Source: Kocuria marina (lineage in GTDB: Bacteria; Actinomycetota; Actinomycetes; Actinomycetales; Micrococcaceae). From it: a stretch of 64,000 nt of DNA. The position numbers and the translations under genes were made by a program. The notes below the pieces were generated by a model. The model was not told the DNA's origin and ran no database searches. It worked only from the letters and a program-made list of their open reading frames with translations. The DNA lies in assembly GCA_014652975.1 (NCBI GenBank), contig BMZV01000001.1, positions 992,001 to 1,056,000 on the forward strand, in the 5' to 3' direction. Below, one piece after another: positions 29,247-40,000 of the stretch (position 1 is the stretch's first letter; each line of letters starts with the position of its first letter).

Positions 29247-30707
29247 TCAGCGGCCCGCGGCGTTGCGCTTGTCCAGTGCCACGACCTCGAGAGCCTCCGT
29301 GCGGCTGGTGTGCAGGTCGTCGATGTTGCGCAGCGAACGGGACTTGGTCTCCTTGGCCGTGAGTGCGGCGATCACCGAGATCAGACCGGCGGCGCAGACC
29401 ACGAGTGCCACGTTGAGCCAGGCGTCGCCCTCGGTGCCGGCCACGGCGGTGGCCAGGAAGGGGGTCACGCCGCCGGAGATCGCGAAGCCGATCTGCGTGC
29501 CCAGCGCGAGCCCGGAGACGCGCACCCGGGTGGGGAACATCTCGGCGTAGAAGGACGGCCAGATGCCGTTGGCCATGGAGTAGAACACGCCGGAGAGCAC
29601 CGCACCCAGGAGGAAGATCAGGACCCAGTTACCGGAGGACACCGCGCCCAGATAGGGGAACATGAGCAGCGAGGAACCGATCACACCCATCACGAAGATG
29701 GGCTTGCGGCCCACCCGGTCCGCGAGCAGCGCCCACGCGGGGATGGTGAACAGGGCCACGAAGTTGGCGAGCACGGACACCCACAGCATGGTGGAGCGTT
29801 CCAGGCCCACGACCGAGGTCGCGAAGGACAGGGACCACACCAGGAACACCACGTTGACGGTGTTGATCAGCGCGGCGGCGGCGATCCGGATCACGGCGGC
29901 CTTGTGGTACTTGAGCATCAGGGCCAGCGGGGTCGCGGGCTTCTCGCCGGGGGTCTCGGCCTGGGCGTCCTCGAAGGCAGGCGGCTCCTCCAGGTGACGG
30001 CGGATCAGGTAGGCGACCAGGACCACCACGGCGGAGATCCAGAACGGGACGCGCCAGCCCCAGCTGAACAGCTGCTCCTCACTCAGCAACAGAGTGAACG
30101 GAATGAACACGGCGGTGGCCAGCAGGGTGCCGAACTGCGTCCCCTGCAGGGTCCACGAGGTGGTGAACGCACGGTGGCGGTCGTCGGCGTGCTCCAGGGA
30201 CACGGAGATGGCACTGGCCTGCTCACCCGAGGCGGACAGGCCCTGGATCACGCGGCACAGCACGAGCAGGGCGGGTGCCAACAGGCCCACCTGGTCGTAC
30301 GTGGGCAGGCACCCGACCAGGAACGTGGCGCCGCCCATCATGAACAGGGTCAGCATCAGGACGAACTTGCGTCCCATCCGGTCACCGAGCGGGCCCATGA
30401 TGAGCGCCCCCAGCGGCCGCACCACGTAGGCCACGCCCACGGTGCCCATGGCCAACAGGATGGCCACACCCGGGGACGCGTCCTTGGGGAAGAACAAGTG
30501 GTTGAGCACGAGCGCCGCCGCGGTGCCGTACACCGCGAAGTCGTAGTACTCGAGCGCGGAGCCGATCCAGCTGGCCAGCGCCGCCTTCTTGGGGGTCTTG
30601 ACGTTCTCGGGGCGTGAGTCGGTCAGTTGTCCCGACGACGCCGACGACGCCGACGCCGCCGGGGCCGGCGGGTGGATCGGCTGATCCGGTCCTGGGGTCG
30701 TGCTCAT
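29247..30707 (-). CDS. MHS-family transporter, likely shikimate/quinate or aromatic acid uptake
   Basis: The 486-residue protein has about 12 spans and clear metabolite:H+ symporter signatures: SALEYYDFAVYGTAAALV in span 1, GPLGDRMGRKFVLMLTLFMMG, CRVIQGLSASGEQASA, and EMFPTRVRVSGLALGTQ. The first 40 residues form a polar Pro/Ala/Ser tail. It is divergent from an IclR regulator followed by shikimate dehydrogenase and dehydroshikimate dehydratase genes, so uptake of shikimate, quinate or protocatechuate is the best inference. Confidence 0.85.
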   Translation of the reverse strand: MSTTPGPDQPIHPPAPAASASSASSGQLTDSRPENVKTPKKAALASWIGSALEYYDFAVYGTAAALVLNHLFFPKDASPGVAILLAMGTVGVAYVVRPLGALIMGPLGDRMGRKFVLMLTLFMMGGATFLVGCLPTYDQVGLLAPALLVLCRVIQGLSASGEQASAISVSLEHADDRHRAFTTSWTLQGTQFGTLLATAVFIPFTLLLSEEQLFSWGWRVPFWISAVVVLVAYLIRRHLEEPPAFEDAQAETPGEKPATPLALMLKYHKAAVIRIAAAALINTVNVVFLVWSLSFATSVVGLERSTMLWVSVLANFVALFTIPAWALLADRVGRKPIFVMGVIGSSLLMFPYLGAVSSGNWVLIFLLGAVLSGVFYSMANGIWPSFYAEMFPTRVRVSGLALGTQIGFAISGGVTPFLATAVAGTEGDAWLNVALVVCAAGLISVIAALTAKETKSRSLRNIDDLHTSRTEALEVVALDKRNAAGR

Positions 30708-30737
30708 GAGCGGGTCCTTCCGTGGGGCGTCATCGCG

Positions 30738-30803
30738 TTGGCAATTGCCAAATAATGAAAATCACTTCCGAATACTTGAAACCAAGAATGGTGTGGGTCA
30801 CAC
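30738..30803. promoter_or_regulatory. Divergent control region with two palindromes
   Basis: Between the MHS and IclR genes lie TTGGCAATTGCCAA (30738-30751, perfect) and GTGTG-GGT-CACAC (30791-30803). The 147-base region is AT-rich for this DNA. Either palindrome may be the IclR operator that links transport and catabolism. Confidence 0.5.
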
Positions 30804-30854
30804 TGTTCGTCAAGTGGTCGAGAAAAATGTCCGTCAGCGAATCAGGAGTTGAGC

Positions 30855-31757
30855 GTGAGCCCCAGCGCATCGCAGCCGCGCGTCGCGGCGTCGGCGGCCC
30901 AGGAACCGGAGCAGGAATCCGGCCGGGAACCGGAGCGAGAAGGCGACCGAAAACCGGGCCGGGAGTCCGGGGAGGGTGGGGCCGGTAGCCGGTCCCGGGC
31001 CGCTGACCGTTCGGGAACCGTGCGCAAGGGGCTCGCGCTGCTCGAGATGCTGGCCGAGTACCCCCACGGGGCGACCGCCGGGCAACTCGTGGCGGACTCC
31101 GGCTACGCGTTCAGCACGTGTTACCGCTTGCTGAGCACCCTCGTGGACGCCGGGTACGCGGAGTACGAGCCCGCGACCAAGCAGTACCGGTTGGGTCTGC
31201 TGCTCTTCGCGATGGGACAGAAGGCGGCCACGGCCAGGGGTTACGCCGGCACCGCACTGCCCGTCATGCGGGAGGTCGTGGAGGCGACCGGTGAGAGCTG
31301 TCTGCTGGCCGTGCTGGACGGGGACCGTTTCCTCACCGTGCACACCGTGGACGGCCCGCACCACCGCATCACCACGGACCCGGGGGACCGGGGGGAGCTG
31401 CACACCTCCGCGCTCGGCCGGGTGCTGCTGGCTTTCACCGCACCGGACGTCCGCGAGGACCTCGTGGCGTCCCTCGACCTCAGCGCGCGCACGGAGCGCT
31501 CGCTCACCGACCGCGAGCGCTTGCGCGCGATCCTCACGCAGGTCCGGGAGCAGGGGTGGGCCCTGCAGGACCAGGAGCACGACGACGGTATGGCCGCCCT
31601 GGCCGTGCCCGTCATGTCCCCAGGTGCTCCCCTCCAGGCGGCGCTCGCGCTCGCCGCGCCCGTACACCGGTGCGATCCCACTGAGCTCATCCAGAACGTC
31701 CCCCTGTTGCGGGAGGCCGCGGACCGACTCGCGGTGGTGCTCCCGCAGCGCAGCTGA
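30855..31757 (+). CDS. IclR family transcriptional regulator
   Basis: The GTG at 30855 follows AGGAG by 7 bases; a TTG two codons earlier is less likely. The first 55 or so residues are a low-complexity Glu/Pro/Arg/Gly tail. The winged helix follows (VRKGLALLEMLAEYPHGAT, STCYRLLSTLVDAGY), then the IclR ligand domain with RGELHTSALGRVLLAF. Members commonly control aromatic acid catabolism and bind the substrate. It probably regulates the divergent MHS gene and the shikimate genes downstream. Confidence 0.88.
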   Translation: MSPSASQPRVAASAAQEPEQESGREPEREGDRKPGRESGEGGAGSRSRAADRSGTVRKGLALLEMLAEYPHGATAGQLVADSGYAFSTCYRLLSTLVDAGYAEYEPATKQYRLGLLLFAMGQKAATARGYAGTALPVMREVVEATGESCLLAVLDGDRFLTVHTVDGPHHRITTDPGDRGELHTSALGRVLLAFTAPDVREDLVASLDLSARTERSLTDRERLRAILTQVREQGWALQDQEHDDGMAALAVPVMSPGAPLQAALALAAPVHRCDPTELIQNVPLLREAADRLAVVLPQRS

Positions 31758-31831
31758 TGTTCGAGTCCGGGCTCCACGGGCCCTGAATTCGCACCTCTTG
31801 ACCACGGCACACACTCCCCGGAAGGAGTCCC

Positions 31832-32773
31832 ATGTCCACTCGCAACGAGTCCTACCTGGTGGGTTTGATCGGCGACGGCATCACCCAGAGTCTCACCCCG
31901 CCCATGCACGAGGCCGAAGCGGACCGGCACGGTCTGCGCTACCTCTACCGCCCCGTGGACCTGGGGGTGATCGGACGCCCCGGCACGAGTGTGGGGGACC
32001 TCTTGCGGGCCGGGCGTGATCTGGGGTTCAACGCCTTCAACATCACGCACCCGTGCAAGCAGCTCGTACTCGAGCACCTGGACGAGATCGATCCGCGCGC
32101 CGAGGCCATCCAGGCCGTGAACACGGTGCTCATCCGGGAAGGAAAGTTCATCGGGTACAACACGGACTGCTCGGGGTTCACCACCGGATTCGGGCACGGT
32201 CTGCCCGGCGTGACCGTGGGGTCCGTGGTGCAGTTCGGTTCCGGCGGGGCGGGGTCCGCGGTGGCCGAGGCCCTGCTGTCCCTGGGTGCGCAGCGGCTGT
32301 GTCTCGTGGACGTGGACGTGGCCCGCGCCGCCGAGAGAGCGAACGAACTCGCCGCCCGCTATCCGGACGCGGTGGTGGAAGCCGCCACGGCCGAACAGGC
32401 CACGGAGCACATCGCGGCGGCTGACGGCGTGGTCAACGCGACCCCGGTGGGGATGCACCATCACCCCGGGACGCCTTTCGACGTGGGTCTGTTGCGACCG
32501 GAGCACTGGGTCGCGGACGTGATCTACCTTCCGCTCGAGACGCCCCTGGTACGGGCGGCGCGGGCTCTCGGGTGCTCGGTGCTGGACGGTGGACACATGG
32601 CCGTGGGGCAAGCGGTAGATGCATTTGCATTGATCACGGGGGTCGCCCCGGACAGTGCCCGCATGCGCCGGCACTTCCTGGAGCTCACCGGCCAGGGCGA
32701 CGACGCCGTTACCGTCCCCGCGTCCGCTCCCGAGGGTGAGCGTAGCCACGAGAAACAGGAGGGTGCCCTGTGA
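31832..32773 (+). CDS. qsuD: Quinate/shikimate dehydrogenase
   Basis: This 313-residue shikimate dehydrogenase family enzyme shows Lys76 in NITHPCKQL, Asp112 in NTDCSGF, a Rossmann glycine motif FGSGGAGSAVAEAL and NATPVGM. The GDGITQSLTPPMHEAE opening follows the catabolic QsuD type, whose SxTPxMHEAE replaces the biosynthetic SxSP. It oxidises shikimate or quinate with NAD+. GGAAGGAG precedes the start. Its TGA overlaps the start of the next gene. Confidence 0.9.
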   Translation: MSTRNESYLVGLIGDGITQSLTPPMHEAEADRHGLRYLYRPVDLGVIGRPGTSVGDLLRAGRDLGFNAFNITHPCKQLVLEHLDEIDPRAEAIQAVNTVLIREGKFIGYNTDCSGFTTGFGHGLPGVTVGSVVQFGSGGAGSAVAEALLSLGAQRLCLVDVDVARAAERANELAARYPDAVVEAATAEQATEHIAAADGVVNATPVGMHHHPGTPFDVGLLRPEHWVADVIYLPLETPLVRAARALGCSVLDGGHMAVGQAVDAFALITGVAPDSARMRRHFLELTGQGDDAVTVPASAPEGERSHEKQEGAL

Positions 32774-34626
32774 GGACCAGTATCGCCACGGTGTGCCTGT
32801 CCGGAACCCTCGAGGAGAAGATGCGGGCGGCGGCCTCCGCCGGGTTCGACGGGATCGAGGTCTTCGAGCCGGACCTGGTGGTCTCGCCGTCGTCGCCCGA
32901 ACAACTCCGAGAGCTCGCAGCGGAGCTGGGGCTCTCCCTGGACATGTACCAGCCGTTCCGCGACGGCGTGGAGGTGGCCCCGGAGGCGTTCCCGGATTCC
33001 CTGCGCCGACTGCGCGCCAAGTGCGAACTCATGAACCGGCTGGGCACCACGGTGCTGCTCGTGTGCTCGAACGTGGCTACCGGTGTTCTGGACGACGACC
33101 AGGCGATCGCCGAGCAGCTGCGGTCCGCGGGCGACGTCGCCGACGAATACGGGATCGACCTGGCCTACGAGGCTCTCGCGTGGGGCGCGCACGTCAACGA
33201 CTGGCGCCACGCACACCGGATCGTGGGACTCGCGGACCACCCCCGGGTCGGGACGTGCCTGGACAGCTTCCACATCTTCTCCCGCGGGGACACCGTGGCC
33301 GGGGTGGAAAAGTGCGACCCGGACAAGATCTTCTTCGTGCAGCTCGCGGACGCGCCCCTGCTCCAACAGGACGTGCTCTCGTGGTCGCGCCACCACCGGG
33401 TCTTCCCGGGTGAGGGGGACTTCGACCTGGTGGACCTGCTGGGCCGCCTGCACGAGTGCGGGTACGCCGGGCCCGTGTCCCTGGAGATCTTCAACGACTC
33501 GTTCCGGCAGGCGGACGTCTATCGCACGGCCGTGGACGGGTTGCGGTCCCTGCGCTGGCTCGAGGACCAGACCGCGGACGCCGTGCGCGACGCCGGCGGG
33601 GAACCCGAGCGCGAGCCGCTCGTGCTCACCGATCTGCCCGCTCCGCAGACCCCCGACGACTGGGACTTCGTGGAGCTGCGCACCCGGGAGCTCGGGCGCG
33701 TGACCCGGTTGCTACATCAGCTGGGGTTCTCCCTGGCCGGGCACCACCGCTCCAAGGACTCGGTCCAGGCGTGGACGCAGGGGCCGGTGCGGATCGTGGT
33801 CTCGGAGGACCCGGGGGCCACCGTGCAGCCCACGCGGCTCGCGGCCCTCGGTTTCCAGGTCGCGGACCCCGACCTCGCCGCGTACCGCGCGGAACGCCTG
33901 CTCGCCCGGGCCGTGGATCGCGCCCAGCAGCCGGACGAGACCGTGCTGCACGGCGTGCTCGCGCCGGACGGGACGGAGTTATTCTTCGGCCCGCACGGCA
34001 ACCATGGGGTGCCGCCGTGGCTCGGGGAGTTCGGCGCGGACCAGGACGACGCGGCGTCGGGCGCCCTGATCACGGGCGTGGACCACGTGAACCTGGCCCA
34101 GCCGTGGCAGCACTACGACGAGGCGGTGCTGTTCCTGACGTCCCTGCTGAACCTGCATCCCACGTCCTCGCAAGAGGTCGCGGGGCCGTCCGGACTCGTG
34201 CGCTCGCAGGTCATGCGCTCGGAGGGCAACACCGTGCGGATCCCCCTCAACGTGGCGCCCATGGCCGCGGAGCAGGGCGCCTTCACGGGCGCGGCCTACC
34301 CGGAGCACGTGGCGCTCGCGTGCTCGGACGTCGTCGCGGTGGCACGCCGGGCACGACGCCGCGGGCTCGCCTTCCTGCCCGTGCCGCGCAACTACTACGA
34401 GGACCTCGTGGCCCGCTTCGACCTGGATCCTGAGTTCGTGGCCGAGCTCGAATCCCACGGGCTGCTCTACGACCGGGACGAGCACGGGGAGTTCCTGCAC
34501 TTCTACACGGCCACGCTGGGCGAGGTGTTCGTGGAGGTCGTGGAACGCCGCGGCGGCTACGAGGGCTTCGGCGCCCCCAATGCTCCCGTCCGGTTGGCCG
34601 CGCAGTACCGGGAGTTCGGGGGCTGA
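32770..34626 (+). CDS. qsuB: 3-dehydroshikimate dehydratase with C-terminal HPPD-like domain
   Basis: At 618 residues this equals QsuB of corynebacteria in length and layout. Residues ~1-275 form a xylose-isomerase-like TIM barrel that converts 3-dehydroshikimate to protocatechuate (metal ligands include Glu in EALAWGAHVND, DSFH and EIFND). Residues ~290-615 form a two-repeat VOC/4-hydroxyphenylpyruvate-dioxygenase-like domain with His in GVDHVN, His in YPEHVALA and Glu in FVEVVER. Its GTG overlaps the qsuD stop. The missing partner is a catabolic dehydroquinase, not present in this window. Confidence 0.92.
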   Translation: MRTSIATVCLSGTLEEKMRAAASAGFDGIEVFEPDLVVSPSSPEQLRELAAELGLSLDMYQPFRDGVEVAPEAFPDSLRRLRAKCELMNRLGTTVLLVCSNVATGVLDDDQAIAEQLRSAGDVADEYGIDLAYEALAWGAHVNDWRHAHRIVGLADHPRVGTCLDSFHIFSRGDTVAGVEKCDPDKIFFVQLADAPLLQQDVLSWSRHHRVFPGEGDFDLVDLLGRLHECGYAGPVSLEIFNDSFRQADVYRTAVDGLRSLRWLEDQTADAVRDAGGEPEREPLVLTDLPAPQTPDDWDFVELRTRELGRVTRLLHQLGFSLAGHHRSKDSVQAWTQGPVRIVVSEDPGATVQPTRLAALGFQVADPDLAAYRAERLLARAVDRAQQPDETVLHGVLAPDGTELFFGPHGNHGVPPWLGEFGADQDDAASGALITGVDHVNLAQPWQHYDEAVLFLTSLLNLHPTSSQEVAGPSGLVRSQVMRSEGNTVRIPLNVAPMAAEQGAFTGAAYPEHVALACSDVVAVARRARRRGLAFLPVPRNYYEDLVARFDLDPEFVAELESHGLLYDRDEHGEFLHFYTATLGEVFVEVVERRGGYEGFGAPNAPVRLAAQYREFGG

Positions 34627-34671
34627 GCCCGGTCGGTGGCCTGTGAGAGCATGCCGCGCCATGATGGGGCC

Positions 34672-36048
34672 ATGGATACGCCGGAGATCGAACCCACCGC
34701 GGAGCCGCCGAGGCAGCACGGGTCAAGGGGTGCGTCGGATCCCGTGCTGTCCCGGCTGGCCCGGGAGGAACCCCTGACATGGTGGAATCCCGCGGTGGAC
34801 AGCGCCCGGGGGCTGGCGGCTTCCGGGGTGGACCCGGCCTTGGTCGACGACGCCGCGGCGCGCCTCGAGCGGTTCCGGCCCTGGATTGCGGCGACCTTCC
34901 CCGAGACCGCGCCCGCGCGGGGGCTCATCGAGTCGCCATTGGACGAGGCCGGCGAGTGGCAGCGCGTTAGCGGTATCCGGACGGGGCGGGTCCTGCTCAA
35001 ACGTGACGACATCCTCCCCGTGAGCGGTTCCATCAAGGCCCGTGGCGGGGTGCACGAGGTCCTGCAGTACGCCGAGACGCTCGCGGTGCGCCACGGCCTG
35101 CTGCCGGAACCACCGCGGCCCGGACCGGACTACACCGTGTTCGGGGCCGAGCCCTTCCGCCGGCTCATGCGGGAGCACCGCGTGGTCGTGGGTTCCACGG
35201 GAAACCTGGGGCTGTCCATCGGGATCATCGCCGCGGCGCTCGAGCTGCGGGCCACGGTGCACATGTCCGTACACGCGCAACAGTGGAAGAAGGATCTGCT
35301 GCGTTCGCGGGGAGTGGAGGTCGTGGAACACAGCACCGACTACACGGAAGCCGTCGCGGCGGGGCGTGTGGCCGCCGAGGCGGACGAATCGGTGCACTTC
35401 GTGGACGACGAACACTCGCTGAGCCTGTTCGCGGGGTACGCCGTGGCGGGGGCGCGGGTGGCCCGGCAATTACATGACCTGGGTGTCGCTGCGGACGCTG
35501 AGCATCCCCTGTACGTCTACCTCCCATGTGGCATCGGGGGAGCCCCGGGCGGCGTGGCCTACGGATTGAAACGGGAATTCGGGGATGCAGTGCACTGTGT
35601 GTTCGTGGAACCCACCCGTGCACCCTGCATGCTCCTGGGTGTGTACACGGGTCGTCATGACGGGATCTCGGTGGCGGAGCTGGGGTTGGATACCCGCACG
35701 GTGGCGGACGGGCTCGCGGTGGGGCGGGCCTCCGGATTCGTGGGTCGAGCCGTGGAAGGGCTGCTCGCCGGTTACGTCACGTGCACGGACGAGGCGATGT
35801 TGTCCCAGGTCAGGAGCCTGCATGGCGCGGAGGGCATGGTGGTGGAGCCCTCGGCCGCCGCGGCCCTGGACGCCCTGCGGCGCGTCGCCCACGAGGGAGC
35901 GGGGGAGAGCCCGATGAAGATCCCCGGCGGGGCCACGCATCTGGCCTGGCTCACCGGTGGTGGCATGCTCCCGGATCACGTGCGGGCGGGATACCTCGCA
36001 GGACGCTCCGAGGGCCGACCCTCCGACTGCGGACACATCAAACACTGA
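34672..36048 (+). CDS. dsdA: D-serine ammonia-lyase
   Basis: The 458-residue fold-type II PLP enzyme has the Schiff-base lysine in SGSIKARGG (Lys122), the phosphate loop VVGSTGNLGLSIG and the C-terminal GGxTHLAWLTGGGMLP. It deaminates D-serine to pyruvate and ammonia. The ATG at 34672 is preferred over one at 34636 because the longer start adds an unlikely Met/Cys/Pro leader. It follows qsuB by 45 bases, without an obvious pathway link. Confidence 0.92.
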   Translation: MDTPEIEPTAEPPRQHGSRGASDPVLSRLAREEPLTWWNPAVDSARGLAASGVDPALVDDAAARLERFRPWIAATFPETAPARGLIESPLDEAGEWQRVSGIRTGRVLLKRDDILPVSGSIKARGGVHEVLQYAETLAVRHGLLPEPPRPGPDYTVFGAEPFRRLMREHRVVVGSTGNLGLSIGIIAAALELRATVHMSVHAQQWKKDLLRSRGVEVVEHSTDYTEAVAAGRVAAEADESVHFVDDEHSLSLFAGYAVAGARVARQLHDLGVAADAEHPLYVYLPCGIGGAPGGVAYGLKREFGDAVHCVFVEPTRAPCMLLGVYTGRHDGISVAELGLDTRTVADGLAVGRASGFVGRAVEGLLAGYVTCTDEAMLSQVRSLHGAEGMVVEPSAAAALDALRRVAHEGAGESPMKIPGGATHLAWLTGGGMLPDHVRAGYLAGRSEGRPSDCGHIKH

Positions 36049-36123
36049 CTCTCCCCGTCCTGACAATGAGGCGATGAGAGTCTCCTTCCCAGAAGATGCA
36101 CACAGTGCAATTACTGCCGTACG

Positions 36124-36834
36124 ATGGATCACGTGTTGACCACGTTGCTGTCCGGATGCGCCGACGACCGTCCGAGTGAGCCCCGATCGGGGGAGCCCAA
36201 GGACAAGCGCGAAGCCATCCGGCTGCGCAATCGGCGGGCCATCATCGCGGCCGCGGGTGAACTGGCCACCGAGCTGGGCACCGACCGCGTGACCGTCAAC
36301 GAGTTGGCCGCGCGGGCGGGGGTCTCCCGCCGGACCATCTTCAACCACTTCCCCTCGGCCCAGGATGCGGTGTTCGAGTACCTCTCGGAACTCGTGGCAG
36401 GGCTGATCAACCGGGTGCTGCAGGACCTCCCGGAACCGGATACGTCGGAGGCGGGCCACGCGGCGTCGTCGGACGTTTCCCTGGGGGACGTCTACCGGCA
36501 GTTGATCGGATCGCTGCGCACCCACACCCTGATCGAGGAACTCCAACCGGTGTTCTCCGTGGACCTGCAGGACACCCCCGCGGCCTCGCTGTGGGGATTC
36601 AGGGTGACCCGCACCGCCGTGGACCGCTTGAACGAGGTGCTGCGCGAAAGGCTGCCGCAGCACTCGTCCTTCGAGACGCACTTAGTCGCCACCACGCTCA
36701 TCAACTCGTTCGCTGAGTGCCTCGACGAATGGGTTGCGCGCACCGGGGGCGAGCTGGACGAGCGAGGCCGCCGGATCTGGGACGAACTGTTGACCACCGC
36801 ACTCGGCGTCCTGGGGCGGGGCTTCGATTCCTGA
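36124..36834 (+). CDS. TetR family transcriptional regulator
   Basis: The 236-residue protein has a TetR helix-turn-helix at residues ~40-85 (IIAAAGELATELGTDRVTV then GVSRRTIFNHFPSAQDAV). The N-terminal 30 residues are polar. It is 178 bases upstream of the MMPL-hydrolase gene in the same direction; TetR genes often repress an adjacent MMPL exporter, so that is the likely target. An alternative start is the GTG at 36133. No clear operator was identified. Confidence 0.85.
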   Translation: MDHVLTTLLSGCADDRPSEPRSGEPKDKREAIRLRNRRAIIAAAGELATELGTDRVTVNELAARAGVSRRTIFNHFPSAQDAVFEYLSELVAGLINRVLQDLPEPDTSEAGHAASSDVSLGDVYRQLIGSLRTHTLIEELQPVFSVDLQDTPAASLWGFRVTRTAVDRLNEVLRERLPQHSSFETHLVATTLINSFAECLDEWVARTGGELDERGRRIWDELLTTALGVLGRGFDS

Positions 36835-37012
36835 TGCCGCGTACCGATCCGAAACCCTGACCAGCACCACCGGCGAGCCCCCGACGCCGGGGCCCGAGAC
36901 CGCAGACCGGCGCCGCGGCGTCGTCGACAACCGCACAGCACCCATGGACCGATCAGCCGCCGCCCCGCGCGACGCACCCACCAGAGAACTTCCGATTCAG
37001 TAGGAGAATCCC

Positions 37013-40000
37013 GTGGCACGACTTCTGTACAGGCTGGGCAAGAGCGCAGCCTCCCACGCGTGGGCGGTGATCTTGGTATGGCTCGCGGTGCTTGCGTTGG
37101 CCGTGGGCGGGGTCGCCATGTCGGGTGTGAACCTGAGCAACGCCATCACGATCCCGGGCACCGAGACCCAGAACCTCGCGGATCGGCTCAAGGACGAACT
37201 CCCGGAGGCGAACCAGGGTACCGGGCGCGTCGTGTTCTTCACGGAGGACGGCTCCGAGTTCACGCAGGCCCAGAAGGACGGCATCGCCGAGGCTCTGAAG
37301 GCCACCGAGGACGTGGACCAGGTGGCCTCCACGAGCAACCCGTTCCAGACGCAGCAACAGCTGGACGACGGTCGGCAGCAGTTGCGGGACGGCCGCCAGC
37401 AGCTCGAGCAGGGCGAGCAAGCACTCGCACAGCTGCGCCAGAACCTGCCGCCGGGCGTGAGCGAACAGCGCATCCTGCAGCAACGCGGGATCGACCCGCG
37501 GCAGATCGCCCAGCAGAAGGCCCAGCTGGAAGAGGGTGAACGGGCCATGGAACGCATGGGTGACTACCGCGTGGTCTCCCGGGACGGCAACTCCGCGATC
37601 AGCGTGGTGAGCTTCTCGGTGGACCAGACCTCCGTGGAATCGGACACCAAGAGCGCAGTGATGGACGCCATCAAGGACCACCCCGTGGACGGCGTGGACG
37701 CCGAGTTCTCCCAGGAGCTCGCGCAGGACATCTCTTCCCTGGTGGGTCCGGCGGAGATCGTGGGCGTGATCATCGCGGCCCTGGTGCTGCTGATCATGTT
37801 GCGCGCCGTGGTCCCCGCGGCGCTGCCCGTGCTGACCGCGCTGTTGGGCGTGGCCATCGCCACGAGTGCCACCCTCGCGTTCTCCGGCGTGATCGACATG
37901 ATGTCCGTGACGCCCATGCTCGGCGTCATGCTGGGCCTGGCCGTGGGTATCGACTACTCCCTGTTCGTGCTCAACCGGCACCGGCAGCAGTTGCGACGAG
38001 GTATGCCCGTGCGGGAATCCATCGGGATGGCCGTGGGCACCTCCGGAACCGCCGTGTTCTTCGCGGCGCTGACCGTGATCGTGGCCCTAGTGGCTCTGAA
38101 CGTCACGGCGATCCCGTTCCTGGGACTCATGGGCACCGTGGCCGGTGTGGCCGTGGCGGTCGCCCTGCTGTTGACCCTCACACTCACCCCTGCTCTGCTC
38201 TCCCTCGCCGGGCGGCGTGTGCTGCCCAGGAAGGTGCGGGACGCCGCGCCCCGCGAGGAGAACATCGACGAGCACGACGTCCCCCTGCACCTGCGCCATC
38301 CCTGGATCACCACCCTGGCGTGCGCGGCCGTGCTCATCGTGCTCGCGCTGCCGGCCCAGACCATGCGCCTGGGCCTGCCGGACGCGTCCACCGAACCCCA
38401 GGACAGCACCCAGTACCAGGCCTACCAGCGCATCGCGGACGACTTCGGTGCGGGTGAGAACGGACCCCTCGCCGTGGTCGTGGACCTCCCCGGGGGTCTC
38501 AACGATGCCGAGGCCACCGACAAGATGAACACGGTGGCGGACCGCTTGGCGCAGCAGGACGACGTGGCCAACGTGCTCCCCGGTGTGACCACGGACGACA
38601 ACACCACCGGCGTGATCCAGGTGATCCCCTCCTCGGGACCCGCGGACGCCGCGACCGAGGAACTCGTCAACAACATCCGGGACCTCAACGGCGACCTCCA
38701 GGCCAATGAGGACGTCCACGTGGGCGTGGCCGGCACCACCGCGGCGAACATCGACGTCTCCCATTTGCTGGGCGAGAAACTGCCCCTCTACCTGGGCGTC
38801 GTGCTGATCATCTCGCTGTTGTTGCTGCTCATGGTCTTCCGCTCCATCCTGGTCCCGGTGATCGCCACGCTGGGCTTCCTGCTCTCCGTGCTCGCGGCCT
38901 TCGGTGCCGTGGTGGCCGTGTACCAGTGGGGTTGGGGTGGCGCCGTGTTCGGCGTGCACGATCCCGGGCCCATCCTCAGCTTCCTGCCCACGCTGATGAT
39001 CGGCATCCTGTTCGGCCTGGCCATGGACTACCAGTTGTTCCTGGTCTCCGGGATGCGCGAGGCCTACGCCCACGGGCACCCCGCGCGCCAGGCCGTGGTC
39101 TACGGCTTCAAGGCGGGCCGCTCCGTGGTCACCGCCGCGGCGATCATCATGATCTCCGTGTTCGCGGGCTTCATCTTCGCGGACATGGCCATGATCCGGC
39201 CCATCGGCTTCGCACTCGCGATCGGCGTTCTCCTGGACGCGTTCGTGGTGCGCATGCTCCTGATCCCCGCGGTCATGCGTTTGCTGGGCGAGAAGGCCTG
39301 GTGGCTCCCGCGCTGGCTGGACAAGATCCTCCCGCACGTGGACGTCGAAGGTGAGTCCCTCGCCGCGCAGGGTGCCGGGCAGTCCGGCACGGTCTCCGCG
39401 GGCGACGCCGCCGGGTCCGCCCCCGTCACCGGTCGCCATCGCGCGGTGTCCGGGAAGCGCCGGGGAAAGTCCGGTCACGGGCAGCACGCCGCGACCGCCG
39501 CCGTGGCCACCGCGGGTGCGGCCGGCGCAGCGGGTGCGGCCGGTGCGGCCGGTGTTTCCGGTCGGACAACGTCGCACGGTCACCGTGCCGGGGCCGGCGA
39601 GCGGACCCACGGTCATGCCGGGAACCACCGCACCGCGGCCGATCACCGTGCCACCTACCACCGGGGATCCGAGCGTCGCTCGGCCGGGCAGCACCATGCC
39701 ACCGGGGCCCCTCTCGGTGCCGTGGCCGATGACGCCCAGCGCCGCGGTGAGCCCGCGGGCGCTGCCGAGAATGGGGGCTCCCGCGAAGACACCGCAACGC
39801 CCGGGACCGCGGGGACCCAGCGGCGTCGCGGTCGGCACGTGGCGGCTTCCACGAGCACGTGCATCGCCGAGGACCGGGCCGCCAAGCCGGCCGCGGACGT
39901 GATCGTGCGCGCCGCGGACCCGGTGCTGCGCGCCACGAACCAGGCGTTGCGGGTGCTCCCGGATGTGCTGGATTCCGAGGAGAAGCTGCTCGAGTCCCTG

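Noticed and set aside
29136-30617. A 493-codon plus-strand frame over the MHS transporter
   Set aside because: Low-complexity Gly/His/Arg/Glu sequence mirroring a real membrane protein on the other strand.
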